A stretch of DNA of 64,000 nt. It comes from Confluentibacter citreus. GTDB lineage: Bacteria; Bacteroidota; Bacteroidia; Flavobacteriales; Flavobacteriaceae. The stretch's first letter is position 1. Every line of letters starts with the position of its first letter. The DNA is taken from positions 186,001-250,000 of the forward strand of contig NZ_NIXN01000005.1 in NCBI RefSeq assembly GCF_002807055.1. Reading direction: 5' to 3'. Both the position numbers and the translations under genes were made by a program. Positions 50,766 to 59,699 of the stretch are shown piece after piece. The notes below the pieces were generated by a model, which saw only the letters and a list, made by a program, of their open reading frames with translations, ran no database searches and was not told the origin of the DNA.

Positions 50766-52616
50766 ATGGCAGACATTATACAGCTTTTACCAGATCATGT
50801 GGCTAATCAAATTGCTGCTGGAGAAGTTGTTCAACGTCCGTCCTCAGTTGTCAAGGAACTTTTGGAAAATGCCATTGATGCCGAAGCAACTATCATAAAA
50901 CTGATTATAAAAGATGCCGGTAAAACCCTTGTTCAGGTCATAGACAATGGAAAAGGCATGAGCACCACCGATGCCCGACTTAGTTTTGAGCGTCACGCCA
51001 CCTCTAAAATCCGGACCGCCGACGATTTATTTCAACTCCATACCAAAGGGTTTCGTGGGGAAGCATTGGCGAGTATCGCAGCCATTGCCCATGTAGAGTT
51101 AAAAACCAAGCAAGAGCATGATGACGTTGGTAATGCCATTATTATAGAAGGAAGCACGATTGTTTCCCAAGATGTTGTGGTGACTCCAAAAGGAACATCC
51201 ATTTCGGTAAAGAATTTATTTTTTAATATTCCGGCACGTCGCAATTTTTTAAAATCCAATGCTGTGGAATTGCGTCATATTATTGATGAATTTCATCGTG
51301 TGGCATTGGCGCATCCTAATATTTCATTTTCATTTTACAATAATGGAAGCGATGTTTTTAACCTCCCAACGGGTAATTATAGGCAGCGTATTGTTGCTAT
51401 TTTCGGAAGCAAAACTAACGAAAAACTGGTGCCTGTTGAAGAGACTACAGAGGTTTTAAAAATAGCGGGATTTGTGTGCAAACCTGAATTTTCTAAAAAA
51501 ACCCGAGGAGAACAATATTTTTTTGTAAACGATAGGTTTATAAAGAGCGGTTATTTAAACCATGCTATTTCGTCTGCTTTTGATGGTTTATTGAAAAGCG
51601 GTTTGTACCCAAGTTATTTTTTATATTTAACTGTAAACCCCCAAACGATTGATATAAACATCCATCCCACAAAAACAGAGATTAAATTTGATGATGAGCA
51701 TACCTTGTATGCGTTATTACGTTCGGCTGTGAAACATAGCTTAGGACAATTTAATATTGCACCGGTACTTGATTTTGAGCGCGACCCCAATTTAGATACA
51801 CCCTATGATTACAATAAAATAGAGGCTAATAATCCTGTTATTGAAGTCGATAGAAGTTTTAATCCATTTAAAGAAACTTATAACTCAGGAAAGCAAACGA
51901 CCGCATTTAAAACCCAAACCTTAACCAATTGGGATAGCTTGTATGTCGGATTAGAATCTAAAGGAAACGATTTTAGAAAAGAATTTAGTGAAGTTCATTT
52001 TGAAAGTGAGGAATCCACGGAATCTATTTTCGGTACTACTTCACAAGCAGAATATGTGCAAACTACGTATCAACTGCATAATAAATACATCGTTAGCACT
52101 ATTAAATCTGGGATGCTTATTTTGGATCAATACAGGGCGCACCAACGCATTTTGTATGAAGATTTTCTTAAATGCATGACCATAAAAGAAGGGATGAGCC
52201 AACAATTATTATTTCCGCTAGAACTTCATTTTTCAACAACAGATATAGAAATCATTAAACAGTTAAAGCAAGATTTGGAACACGCAGGGTTTGTGTTTTC
52301 AAACATTCATAATGAGATTGTTGAAATTATGGGGTTGCCCGTAAATATTCCAGAACAGGATGTGCGTAATATTTTAGAGTATTTAATAAGCGATGTAGAG
52401 AATGAGGTGCCAAATAGTAACTTTAGCGCCACCGATTTACTGGCAAAATCCATGGCAAAAAGTTTAGCCATTAAAAGAGGGCAATCCCTTAAAAAAGATG
52501 AACAAGAACATTTGGTAAATAGTTTGTTTGCTTGCAAAGAACCTAATGTGTCACCCAATAATAAAGTAACGTTTATAACTATGAGCGTTGATGAATTGGA
52601 TAAAAAATTTATATAA
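50766..52616 (+). CDS. mutL: DNA mismatch repair protein MutL
   Basis: A 616-residue MutL. The N-terminal GHKL ATPase has EVVQRPSSVVKELLENAIDA, DNGKGM, TKGFRGEALASI and KGTSISVKNLFFNIPARRNFLK. The C-terminal dimerisation/endonuclease region carries LDQYRAHQRILYEDFL, but the DQHAxxExxxxE metal motif is not clear, so endonuclease activity is uncertain. The linker is shorter than in Escherichia coli. It follows the small membrane protein by 3 bp. Confidence 0.95.
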   Translation: MADIIQLLPDHVANQIAAGEVVQRPSSVVKELLENAIDAEATIIKLIIKDAGKTLVQVIDNGKGMSTTDARLSFERHATSKIRTADDLFQLHTKGFRGEALASIAAIAHVELKTKQEHDDVGNAIIIEGSTIVSQDVVVTPKGTSISVKNLFFNIPARRNFLKSNAVELRHIIDEFHRVALAHPNISFSFYNNGSDVFNLPTGNYRQRIVAIFGSKTNEKLVPVEETTEVLKIAGFVCKPEFSKKTRGEQYFFVNDRFIKSGYLNHAISSAFDGLLKSGLYPSYFLYLTVNPQTIDINIHPTKTEIKFDDEHTLYALLRSAVKHSLGQFNIAPVLDFERDPNLDTPYDYNKIEANNPVIEVDRSFNPFKETYNSGKQTTAFKTQTLTNWDSLYVGLESKGNDFRKEFSEVHFESEESTESIFGTTSQAEYVQTTYQLHNKYIVSTIKSGMLILDQYRAHQRILYEDFLKCMTIKEGMSQQLLFPLELHFSTTDIEIIKQLKQDLEHAGFVFSNIHNEIVEIMGLPVNIPEQDVRNILEYLISDVENEVPNSNFSATDLLAKSMAKSLAIKRGQSLKKDEQEHLVNSLFACKEPNVSPNNKVTFITMSVDELDKKFI

Positions 52617-52640
52617 TTTAAAGTAATTTTTAATTATTTG

Positions 52641-52670
52641 TCACCTTGAGCGCAGTCGAAAGGTCTTTTT
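52641..52670. repeat. Short dispersed palindrome (TCACCTTGAGCGCAGTCGAAAGGTC type)
   Basis: A short stem (ACCTT at 52643-52647 with AAGGT at 52660-52664) and a following T-run lie between mutL and the rhomboid gene. The phrase GAGCGCAGTCGAAAGG is a frequent intergenic repeat in Bacteroidota genomes as I remember them, and it may act as a weak terminator. Confidence 0.5.
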
Positions 52671-52705
52671 TAATTTGATTACTTAATAAAGGAAAGATTA
52701 TAATT

Positions 52706-53455
52706 ATGATGAGGATTTCAGATACCGTGAAACATTTAATAATCATTAATGTGATTATGTTTATTGGCACGTTAACCATTGGTCAAGGCGTTTTGTTTAC
52801 AGATTGGTTTGCCATGTATTTTCCGCAAAACGAAGCATTTAAACCTTGGCAAATCATCACCCATATGTTTATGCATGGCGGTGTTATGCATCTGTTTTTC
52901 AATATGTTTGCCTTATGGATGTTTGGTTCTGCGGTAGAGTATTATCTTGGAAGCAAACGATTTTTATTTCTTTATATATCAGCGGGGTTAGGAGCTGTTG
53001 CGCTCCAAGTTGGCTATTATTATATGGAATTTTTACCAGCGTATAATAACTTAATCAATTCTGGATTAACGTCGGACCAGATTTCACAAATGTTATCGAC
53101 TAATAAAGTGCTGCAAGGGGTTAGTCAATCCCAATTATCTGAACTTCAACAAATATTCCCCATTTTTAATGCGTCTATGGTAGGAGCTTCCGGTTGTATT
53201 ATGGGGGTTATGGCAGCTTTTGCCATGATGAATCCAAATGCAGAACTCATGCTTATTTTCTTGCCTATTCCCATAAAAGCCAAGTATTTTATTCCAGGTA
53301 TTATTATTTTGGATTTAATTTCTGGTGTAACAGGTCAATCGTTTTTCAGTCCGAGCAATACGGCTTATATGGCACACGTTGGTGGTGCAGTCGCAGGGTT
53401 TTTAATTATGTGGTATTGGAAAAAAAATCAATTTAATAACAATCGCTGGAATTAA
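52706..53455 (+). CDS. Rhomboid intramembrane serine protease, copy 1
   Basis: A 249-residue rhomboid protease with six to seven hydrophobic helices. Catalytic Ser162 is in VGASGCIMG and His224 is in AHVGGAVAGF. The membrane-entry motif HMFMHGGVMHLFFNMFALWMFG in loop 1 is complete. Between helices 3 and 4 there is an extended Gln/Ser-rich segment (about 105-145), larger than in minimal rhomboids. The protease cuts transmembrane substrates. The second rhomboid gene starts 2 bp after its stop. Confidence 0.95.
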   Translation: MMRISDTVKHLIIINVIMFIGTLTIGQGVLFTDWFAMYFPQNEAFKPWQIITHMFMHGGVMHLFFNMFALWMFGSAVEYYLGSKRFLFLYISAGLGAVALQVGYYYMEFLPAYNNLINSGLTSDQISQMLSTNKVLQGVSQSQLSELQQIFPIFNASMVGASGCIMGVMAAFAMMNPNAELMLIFLPIPIKAKYFIPGIIILDLISGVTGQSFFSPSNTAYMAHVGGAVAGFLIMWYWKKNQFNNNRWN

Positions 53456-53457
53456 AA

Positions 53458-54327
53458 ATGACATCCCTCTCTCAAGATATAAAGACTAGGTTGGCACGTT
53501 TGAACGTGTTGGAAAAAATCATTGTTATTAATGTCGTTATTTTCCTTTTTGGTTTTGTATTATCCCTGATACTAGGATATTCACATGGCGTTAGTTTAAG
53601 TTGGTTAGAATTACCGAGTGATTTTGAAACATTTATTCTAAAACCTTGGTCTCTCATTACCTATGCATTTGCACATTACGATTTTTTCCACATCCTTTTT
53701 AATATGCTGTGGCTGTATGTTATAGGGCAATGGTTTCTCAGTTTGTTTAATCCGAAACTCGCATTAAACGTCTATTTTTTAGGAGCTATTAGTGGTGGAC
53801 TCTTATTTATGATTTGTTATAATCTATTTCCTAGTTTATTGACAACATCCAGTTTGGTGGGTGCCTCAGCGTCAGTGAGGGCTTTGCTTATCTTTCTTTG
53901 TGCTTACATGCCTAATAAAGACCTCCAATTTTTTACATTCAATCTTAAATTGTGGTACATTGGTCTGGCAATTGTAGTTATTGATGTTATTGGGCTTTTC
54001 GGACTCAATACAGGTGGTAATTTGGCCCATCTAGGTGGGGCGGTACTTGGTTATGTATATGCAAAGCAATTTTCTAAAGGACACGATATAGGTAAAGGAT
54101 TTGGAAAATTTATGGATGCCATTGTTGATTTTTTTAGTTTTTCAAAAAAATCGCCATTAAAAACCGTCCATAAAAATAAAAGTAAAGTCGGTGGTTATAC
54201 TAAAGCCGATTTTAATCAGTTTAATCATCAGAAAAAGATTGATGTTATTTTAGATAAAATTAGTAAAAGTGGTTATGATAGTTTAACTGCTGAAGAAAAG
54301 GAATTTTTATTTAGAGCTGGGAAATAG
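53458..54327 (+). CDS. Rhomboid intramembrane serine protease, copy 2
   Basis: A 289-residue rhomboid. Catalytic Ser137 (VGASASVRALL) and His191 (AHLGGAVLGY) are present, and AHYDFFHILFNMLWLYVIG replaces the usual loop motif. The catalytic Ser has Ala on its C-terminal side (GASA) rather than Gly. A C-terminal cytoplasmic tail of about 85 residues, basic and ending DSLTAEEKEFLFRAG, resembles the tail of flavobacterial rhomboid pairs. It is transcribed with copy 1 and followed 9 bp later by the EEP gene. Confidence 0.93.
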   Translation: MTSLSQDIKTRLARLNVLEKIIVINVVIFLFGFVLSLILGYSHGVSLSWLELPSDFETFILKPWSLITYAFAHYDFFHILFNMLWLYVIGQWFLSLFNPKLALNVYFLGAISGGLLFMICYNLFPSLLTTSSLVGASASVRALLIFLCAYMPNKDLQFFTFNLKLWYIGLAIVVIDVIGLFGLNTGGNLAHLGGAVLGYVYAKQFSKGHDIGKGFGKFMDAIVDFFSFSKKSPLKTVHKNKSKVGGYTKADFNQFNHQKKIDVILDKISKSGYDSLTAEEKEFLFRAGK

Positions 54328-54336
54328 ATTATAAAG

Positions 54337-55362
54337 ATGAAAAAACTAAGCCTCATTGATAAAATCATGTTTGTTTTTAATATCATTGTGGCTACTTTAC
54401 TGCTATTATCTTACATATTACCGTATTTGCCCCCAAAAGCTTTTTTTGTACTTTCTGTACTTAGTTTGGGTGTTTCAGTTCTTATTTTAATCAATGTGCT
54501 GTTTTTCCTGTATTGGTTGTTCAAATTAAAAAGCCAACTCTTAGTATCCTTAACGGTTCTTGGAATTGGTTACATTATGTATGATTCTTTATATAAATTT
54601 TCATCCTCTAAGAATATTGAGAATGCCAATAATATTAAAGTGATGAATTATAATGTTAGGCTGTTTAATTTATATGATTGGATTTCCGAAGATAGCATAG
54701 ATGCTAAAATACTGGATTTTATAAAAAAGGAGTCACCAGATATTTTAAATATCCAGGATTATCATCCCAATCCTGATATGGATTTTTCTTTTTTCAAATA
54801 CAAGTATGAAAAGCTTTCTGGAAAAAAATTAAAAAGTGGTCAGGTAATTTTTTCTCAATATCCCATCATAAACTCGGGGTCTTTAGAGTTTCCCAATACG
54901 GCTAATAATGCGATATTTGCCGATGTTGTAAAAGGTAAGGATACGATTAGGATTTACAACATCCATCTTCAATCTTTAAAAATTGATACCAATGTTGAAA
55001 AGCTAAAACAAGAGAACACCTCGCATCTTTTTAACCGTGTGGGGTCAACGTTTAAGATGCAACAAGCGCAAACAGAACTTTTTTTAGAGCATAAGAAACA
55101 GTGCAAATACAAAATGATTATTACGGGCGATTTTAATAATACGGCTTATTCATATGTTTATAGACGTATTAAAGGCGATTTAAACGATACCTTTATTGAA
55201 GGGGGTAATGGTTTTGGACGTACATATGATTTCAAATTTTTCCCTGTACGAATTGATTTTATGCTTGCCGATGAGGCTTTTGCTGTAAATGGGTTTAAGA
55301 CTTATAATGAGCGTTATTCCGATCATTATCCCATTATGACTAAGCTTAGTTTGGAGGAGTAA
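54337..55362 (+). CDS. Endonuclease/exonuclease/phosphatase-family membrane protein
   Basis: A 341-residue protein. Three N-terminal hydrophobic helices (about 10-90) precede an EEP domain with MNYNVRLFN, IQDYHPNP, DTIRIYNIHLQSL, ITGDFNNTAYSYVYRRI and the terminal ERYSDHYPIM. The metal-binding Asn/Asp/His residues are in place, although the usual Glu of the LQE motif appears as Asp in NIQDYH. The EEP domain probably faces the periplasm. Substrates (nucleic acid, lipid or phosphodiester) are not determinable. It is the third gene of the rhomboid unit. Confidence 0.87.
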   Translation: MKKLSLIDKIMFVFNIIVATLLLLSYILPYLPPKAFFVLSVLSLGVSVLILINVLFFLYWLFKLKSQLLVSLTVLGIGYIMYDSLYKFSSSKNIENANNIKVMNYNVRLFNLYDWISEDSIDAKILDFIKKESPDILNIQDYHPNPDMDFSFFKYKYEKLSGKKLKSGQVIFSQYPIINSGSLEFPNTANNAIFADVVKGKDTIRIYNIHLQSLKIDTNVEKLKQENTSHLFNRVGSTFKMQQAQTELFLEHKKQCKYKMIITGDFNNTAYSYVYRRIKGDLNDTFIEGGNGFGRTYDFKFFPVRIDFMLADEAFAVNGFKTYNERYSDHYPIMTKLSLEE

Positions 55363-55369
55363 TCGCTTT

Positions 55370-55678
55370 TTACATAAACGAACAATCCACCACATCGGCT
55401 ATCATATGAATCACCAATCCCAAAGCCACTAATCTAGATTTTTTCGGAATTAAAAGACATACATAAAACGTCATAGCAAAATAAGAGTGGAGTGGGTGAA
55501 AACCAATACTGCATCTATTCGGGTCAAAAATGGGGGTTGCTAATAAGTGGTCCAAATCAATCAAAATACCAGCCAACATCACTAAAAAAGCATATTTCCA
55601 TTGCGATTTGTACCAAATTAAAGCCACAAAAAGGGGCAACAATAGATGGCATCCGTAATGAGCAAAAGTTTGTATCAT
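55370..55678 (-). CDS. Membrane protein, DUF6122-like
   Basis: A 102-residue membrane protein with about three helices and the conserved polar motif DLDHLLATPIFDPNRCSIGFHPLHSY plus a later HMIADVVDC. The Asp/His/Cys pattern resembles the metal-dependent membrane hydrolase group YdjM/LexA-binding-like, and I recall this family as DUF6122. It overlaps the WbqC stop/start by 1 bp and closes the parA-to-WbqC operon. Its stop is 7 bp from the convergent EEP gene. Activity not proven. Confidence 0.75.
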   Translation of the reverse strand: MIQTFAHYGCHLLLPLFVALIWYKSQWKYAFLVMLAGILIDLDHLLATPIFDPNRCSIGFHPLHSYFAMTFYVCLLIPKKSRLVALGLVIHMIADVVDCSFM

Positions 55679-56301
55679 TATAAAGGTGATATGTTTTGGG
55701 ATTCTAAATAATTTAAGGTGTTGGGGCCTTCATTAAAAAGTACATCCAGAATGCTTAAATTATTTATAAAACCATGCTTTTCTTGAAAGACTTGGTTATA
55801 CGCTTCAAAAGGTTTTAAACACTCTTTTTTGGCATCTACCAAATATCTGTAATCTGTTGCATTTTCAATGTTTTTTTGAAAGACTTTTGTTTTGGATGTG
55901 TTTAATTCCAATTGTAAACAATCACAAATCGCTTCAAAACATTTAAAATTGAAATCTAATATAAAGTCAGCTTTTTCTTGAAATAGTGGTTGAAGCTCAT
56001 CTTCATAATATTCGAAAAAAGGAGATGTTCTGTAGGCAGACAGTAACGATTTCCAATGCTGGTCTTGCCATTTTTCTGTATTGAATATTTTAACATCTTT
56101 ATATTTCTGTCGGTCCTTTTGAGTGTGAATAACGGGAATATTTAAAGCTAGCTTTCCGTTGGCTCCATATATATAAGTACGGTTTCTGAGTGTTTGCTTC
56201 AAAAAATTATCTTCAACTTCAAAGATGACTTTATCTGCATTTGCCATCGCGACAAAATGGGAGATATTTGGAAAATATGTTGGATGTAATATAATGCTCA
56301 T
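55678..56301 (-). CDS. WbqC-family protein
   Basis: A 207-residue protein of the WbqC-like family. The start MSIILHPTYFPNISHFVAMANAD and the core FLKQTLRNRTYIYGANGKLALNIPVIH are typical. Members are found near O-antigen or sugar biosynthesis genes, but their reaction is unclear, and this copy sits in a cell-envelope/chromosome segregation operon instead. There is no signal peptide. Its start is 12 bp downstream of the four-helix-bundle gene stop. Confidence 0.85.
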   Translation of the reverse strand: MSIILHPTYFPNISHFVAMANADKVIFEVEDNFLKQTLRNRTYIYGANGKLALNIPVIHTQKDRQKYKDVKIFNTEKWQDQHWKSLLSAYRTSPFFEYYEDELQPLFQEKADFILDFNFKCFEAICDCLQLELNTSKTKVFQKNIENATDYRYLVDAKKECLKPFEAYNQVFQEKHGFINNLSILDVLFNEGPNTLNYLESQNISPL

Positions 56302-56313
56302 TTGTTGATGCGT

Positions 56314-56685
56314 TTATTCGTTTATTTGATGAGAGTTTCTCAACGCATTCAACTTATTAGTTATACTTTCAATTTGTTCTCTTAAAGCAGTATATTCTTT
56401 TAAATTAATAAAATCTAGTTCGTAAGAAATTATAATTTGATTTAAAACTTCAAAAGCAGAGCTAAAAGCCATTATTGTGAAATGGGCTTTATCTTTATTG
56501 GTTTTTCTAGCAGAACCTTCAGCTATGTTTGAACAAATAGAAATAGAAGCTCTTCTTAATTGAGAAGTTAATCCAAATTTTTCGTCAGGTGAAAATTTAC
56601 TGGTAATTGTATAAATATCTTTTGAAAGCTTTTTTACTTCAACCCAAACTTCTAATTTTTCAAAACTATAAGTGTACATTTTCAA
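56314..56685 (-). CDS. Four-helix-bundle protein, S23 (23S rRNA intervening-sequence) family
   Basis: A 123-residue all-helical protein with the family pattern FEKLEVWVEVKKLSKDIYTIT, FGLTSQLRRASISICSNIAEG and a long C-terminal helix. The family was first seen encoded within rRNA intervening sequences, but it is mostly encoded at scattered chromosomal sites; the function is unknown. The gene stands between lepB and WbqC. AAC/AAATC-rich simple sequence flanks it on both sides (56301-56332 and 56695-56714, the two in opposite orientation), as expected for a recent insertion. Codon use is similar to that of its neighbours. Confidence 0.88.
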   Translation of the reverse strand: MKMYTYSFEKLEVWVEVKKLSKDIYTITSKFSPDEKFGLTSQLRRASISICSNIAEGSARKTNKDKAHFTIMAFSSAFEVLNQIIISYELDFINLKEYTALREQIESITNKLNALRNSHQINE

Positions 56686-56713
56686 TCGTTATATCAACAA
56701 ATAAACAAATCAA

Positions 56714-58300
56714 CTATTTCTTTCTAGCTCTCCATTTATTGAAACCAATAAAACCAATTAGCACTACCAAGAAAGGTATGAAAAAAGAAATTGGTTTTCC
56801 GCTACCATTAACGGTTGTAAACATGCGTTCCCAACGAATTTTATTAAAGAATCCTTGTCCGAAACTATTCCAACTCATCCAGATAAATACAGGTTTACCA
56901 ACGACGTGGGTAAATGGTACTAATCCCCAAGCTCTAGCATCTAAGGAGTTGTGGCGATTGTCTCCCATCATCCAATAGTAATCATACTTAAAGGTATACG
57001 TGTTTGCCGCCTTACCATTAATATAAATTTGGTGTCCTTTTACTTCCAAGGTATTCCCTTCATATTCAGAAATGGCACGTTTGTAAAGTGGTAATACTTT
57101 TAAATTAATGTTGATGGTTTTTCCAGCTTCGGGGATGTATAAAGGGCCAAAAAAATCATTGTTCCAATTATATTGTGAGTTGTGAGGAAAAATGCTTGGG
57201 TCTCTTTCACCTTGTTCTTGTATGTTAGGCGTAATGCTAACGACGTTAGGATTGTTTTTGAAATTTTTTAATGCCTCATCTGAAATGGCTGAAAAGAAAT
57301 ACATGTTATTAGAGTTTGGAATAATGCCAAATCTATCTGTAATATCATATCTATTAGCCATAAACATAGGGTCGAACTTATTTGTTTTTGGTTGGACATA
57401 ATAGCTAAACTGCAAATGTGCTCTATCGGGTAATTCATTCTTTTTTCCATTGATGTAAACATAGCCCTCTCTAATTTCTAAAGAATCACCGGGAATACCT
57501 ACACAGCGTTTTACCAAATTGGTTTTTTTATCGATGGGCTTATAATAATTTCTATCCGGTTGAAAATCATTCATATCCAGCAGTGTGTCTGCAGGTTGAT
57601 TAAAAACCACAATATCATTTCTTTTTATTTTTTGGAACCCAGGAATTCTTAAATAAGGGAGTTGTAATTTGTTCTTCCAAGAATCACTGCCTTTATGGTC
57701 GTCAAATAAATAAGATTTTGCGTTCAATTTAGGAATCGTATCATGAACCATAGGTGCAGCGACCGTGGTCATTGGTACTCTGGCACCGTAATGGAATTTG
57801 CTAACAAATAAAAAGTCGCCCACCAATAAGGATTTTTCTAAAGACGATGATGGAATGGTAAAAGGTTGAATGAAATACGTATGTACAATAGTAGCGGCCA
57901 CGACAGCAAATAAAATAGAACTTGCCCATTCACCAGAACTTGATTTTGGATGTAAACTTCTGTCTTTTACATGTTCAACATGGGCGAAATAATTCAAATA
58001 ATAATTGTAAAATCCAAAAGTGATGATGGCTAAAAACGTGTCTATAGGTTGGTTTTTACCAAAACTTCTCGCCGTTTCTACCCATATCACGATGAACATA
58101 ATCAGGTTTACTACGGGTAAGAACATCAAAATAACCCACCACCATGGTCTGTTTATTATTTTCATCAATATCACACCATTGTAAACAGGAACAAAAGCTT
58201 CCCAAGCTTGTCTGCCCGCTTTTTGGTACAATTTCCAAGTCCCCAATCCGTGAATTACTTGAATAATTAAAATAAATATTAACCATTGTGTTAGCGTCAT
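56714..58300 (-). CDS. lepB: Signal peptidase I, large flavobacterial form
   Basis: Removes signal peptides from exported proteins. At 528 residues it is much longer than typical enzymes. The N-terminal ~110 residues form three hydrophobic helices of DUF5684 type. The catalytic domain follows with Ser153 in IPSSSLEKSLLVGDFLFV, the Lys-containing KRCVGIPGDSLEI (Lys about 238) and GDNRHNSLDARAWGLVP near the C-terminus. A large insertion lies between the boxes. A short C-terminal helix and basic end (GFNKWRARKK) follow. It lies 66 bp after dapB in the segregation operon. Confidence 0.94.
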   Translation of the reverse strand: MTLTQWLIFILIIQVIHGLGTWKLYQKAGRQAWEAFVPVYNGVILMKIINRPWWWVILMFLPVVNLIMFIVIWVETARSFGKNQPIDTFLAIITFGFYNYYLNYFAHVEHVKDRSLHPKSSSGEWASSILFAVVAATIVHTYFIQPFTIPSSSLEKSLLVGDFLFVSKFHYGARVPMTTVAAPMVHDTIPKLNAKSYLFDDHKGSDSWKNKLQLPYLRIPGFQKIKRNDIVVFNQPADTLLDMNDFQPDRNYYKPIDKKTNLVKRCVGIPGDSLEIREGYVYINGKKNELPDRAHLQFSYYVQPKTNKFDPMFMANRYDITDRFGIIPNSNNMYFFSAISDEALKNFKNNPNVVSITPNIQEQGERDPSIFPHNSQYNWNNDFFGPLYIPEAGKTININLKVLPLYKRAISEYEGNTLEVKGHQIYINGKAANTYTFKYDYYWMMGDNRHNSLDARAWGLVPFTHVVGKPVFIWMSWNSFGQGFFNKIRWERMFTTVNGSGKPISFFIPFLVVLIGFIGFNKWRARKK

Positions 58301-58366
58301 AATCGTAATTTTTAATTTATAAAGTTAGTGCTTGGTTATATAAACATGTTACACGTTTTCAACGGA

Positions 58367-59071
58367 TTAACCAATATTTAACACATCATTCATGGTAAAT
58401 ATTCCTGTTTTACCCACAATCCATTCAGCGGCAATAACAGCACCAAGCGCAAAGCCACCTCTGTTATGTGCCATGTGTTCGATAGTAATCGTGTCCACAT
58501 CACTTTCATAAGTGACCGTATGGGTTCCGGGAACATCTTCTATTCGCTTTGCAATGATAGGAATTGTTGTGTCATTTCCTTCATGCAATGCCCAATTTTT
58601 ATAAGTACTGTGTTTGGCAATAATATCGTTGGCAAGAGAAATAGCCGTTCCGCTAGGGGCATCCAACTTTTTTGTATGATGAATTTCTTCTAAAGATATG
58701 TTGTATTGTTTTAGATTGCTCATCATTTTGGCAAGCACTTTGTTAAGCTCGAAAAATATATTCACACCCAAACTATAGTTTGAAGCATAAATAAAAGCGC
58801 CTTTTTTTTCTTTGCAAAGGGCGATTGCTTTATCGTAATCATGTAACCAACCAGTAGTTCCAGAAATAACGGGAATTTGATGGTTTAAACACATGGAAAT
58901 ATTATTGAAGGCTACATCTGGAATACTAAAATCTATGGCTACATCGGCTTTTGTAATATCGTAGGCCGTATCGTCTTTATCAACTTTTAAAACAATCGTA
59001 TGTCCGCGTTTTATAGCAATTTGCTCGATGGTTTGTCCCATTCTTCCGTATCCTAGTAAAGCTATTTTCAT
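58367..59071 (-). CDS. dapB: 4-hydroxy-tetrahydrodipicolinate reductase
   Basis: An enzyme of the lysine/diaminopimelate pathway needed for lysine and peptidoglycan. The Rossmann motif GYGRMGQ is at 7-13 and the substrate/catalytic motif EIHHTKKLDAPSGTA is intact. The 234-residue length is shorter than in Escherichia coli but normal for Bacteroidota. It sits 7 bp after the DUF5683 gene, giving a link to cell-wall precursor supply within the parAB operon. Confidence 0.96.
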   Translation of the reverse strand: MKIALLGYGRMGQTIEQIAIKRGHTIVLKVDKDDTAYDITKADVAIDFSIPDVAFNNISMCLNHQIPVISGTTGWLHDYDKAIALCKEKKGAFIYASNYSLGVNIFFELNKVLAKMMSNLKQYNISLEEIHHTKKLDAPSGTAISLANDIIAKHSTYKNWALHEGNDTTIPIIAKRIEDVPGTHTVTYESDVDTITIEHMAHNRGGFALGAVIAAEWIVGKTGIFTMNDVLNIG

Positions 59072-59078
59072 TTCTTTT

Positions 59079-59699
59079 TTAAAATTTAAAATTTAAGGTG
59101 AGTCCGGTCTGACCTTTTCCATCTATTTCATTTAATTGGTAATGCGGCGTTAAAGTCAGATTTTCATCAATATTATATTGCATTAAATGGGCATCAACGT
59201 TCGCATCGATAATATTCAATGCATATAGGCCAACAGTAATTAAAATGGATAGGTCTTTGTTCCTTCTATAAAATTGTTGCCCACGCTCTAAACCTTCGGT
59301 GGTAACTCTCGGATCTTGTAATTGATTACCATTGGCATCAAAATAAAATTCATCATTTTTAAAACCAGCCAACCTGCTTTTGTAAGCATCTCGGTACCTG
59401 TTGTATTCTTTATTATTGGTTGTGTAAAAATAAACACCTGTACCTATAGCACCCAATACAATAGGTATTTTCCAATATTTTTTATTGTAAGCTTGTCCTA
59501 AGCCAGGCAATAAGGCTGAATAAAAAGCAGCTCTTGCAGGCGCTAAGGCGTCTATGGGTTTGCTAATGACTATGGTGGAATCTATAATGACTTCTTTTGG
59601 CAGATTTATTTTTGTTGAATCCTTTTCTTGAGCTATCAATGAAAAACAAAACAAACATGAAAACACACAAACTGCCAGACATTTATTTAGCACCTTCAA
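59079..59699 (-). CDS. DUF5683 protein, exported
   Basis: A 206-residue protein with a signal peptide (about 1-23, ending SLIAQE). A hydrophobic, Gly/Ala-rich core follows (ARAAFYSALLPGLGQAYNKKYWKIPIVLGAIGTGVYFY) with several Tyr-rich strands after it, ending LTLNFKF, which may be a short membrane barrel or membrane-anchored domain. DUF5683 is commonly found between parB and dapB in Flavobacteriia, as here; the function is unknown. Its start overlaps the 3' end of parB by 17 bp, indicating tight coupling. Confidence 0.85.
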   Translation of the reverse strand: MKVLNKCLAVCVFSCLFCFSLIAQEKDSTKINLPKEVIIDSTIVISKPIDALAPARAAFYSALLPGLGQAYNKKYWKIPIVLGAIGTGVYFYTTNNKEYNRYRDAYKSRLAGFKNDEFYFDANGNQLQDPRVTTEGLERGQQFYRRNKDLSILITVGLYALNIIDANVDAHLMQYNIDENLTLTPHYQLNEIDGKGQTGLTLNFKF

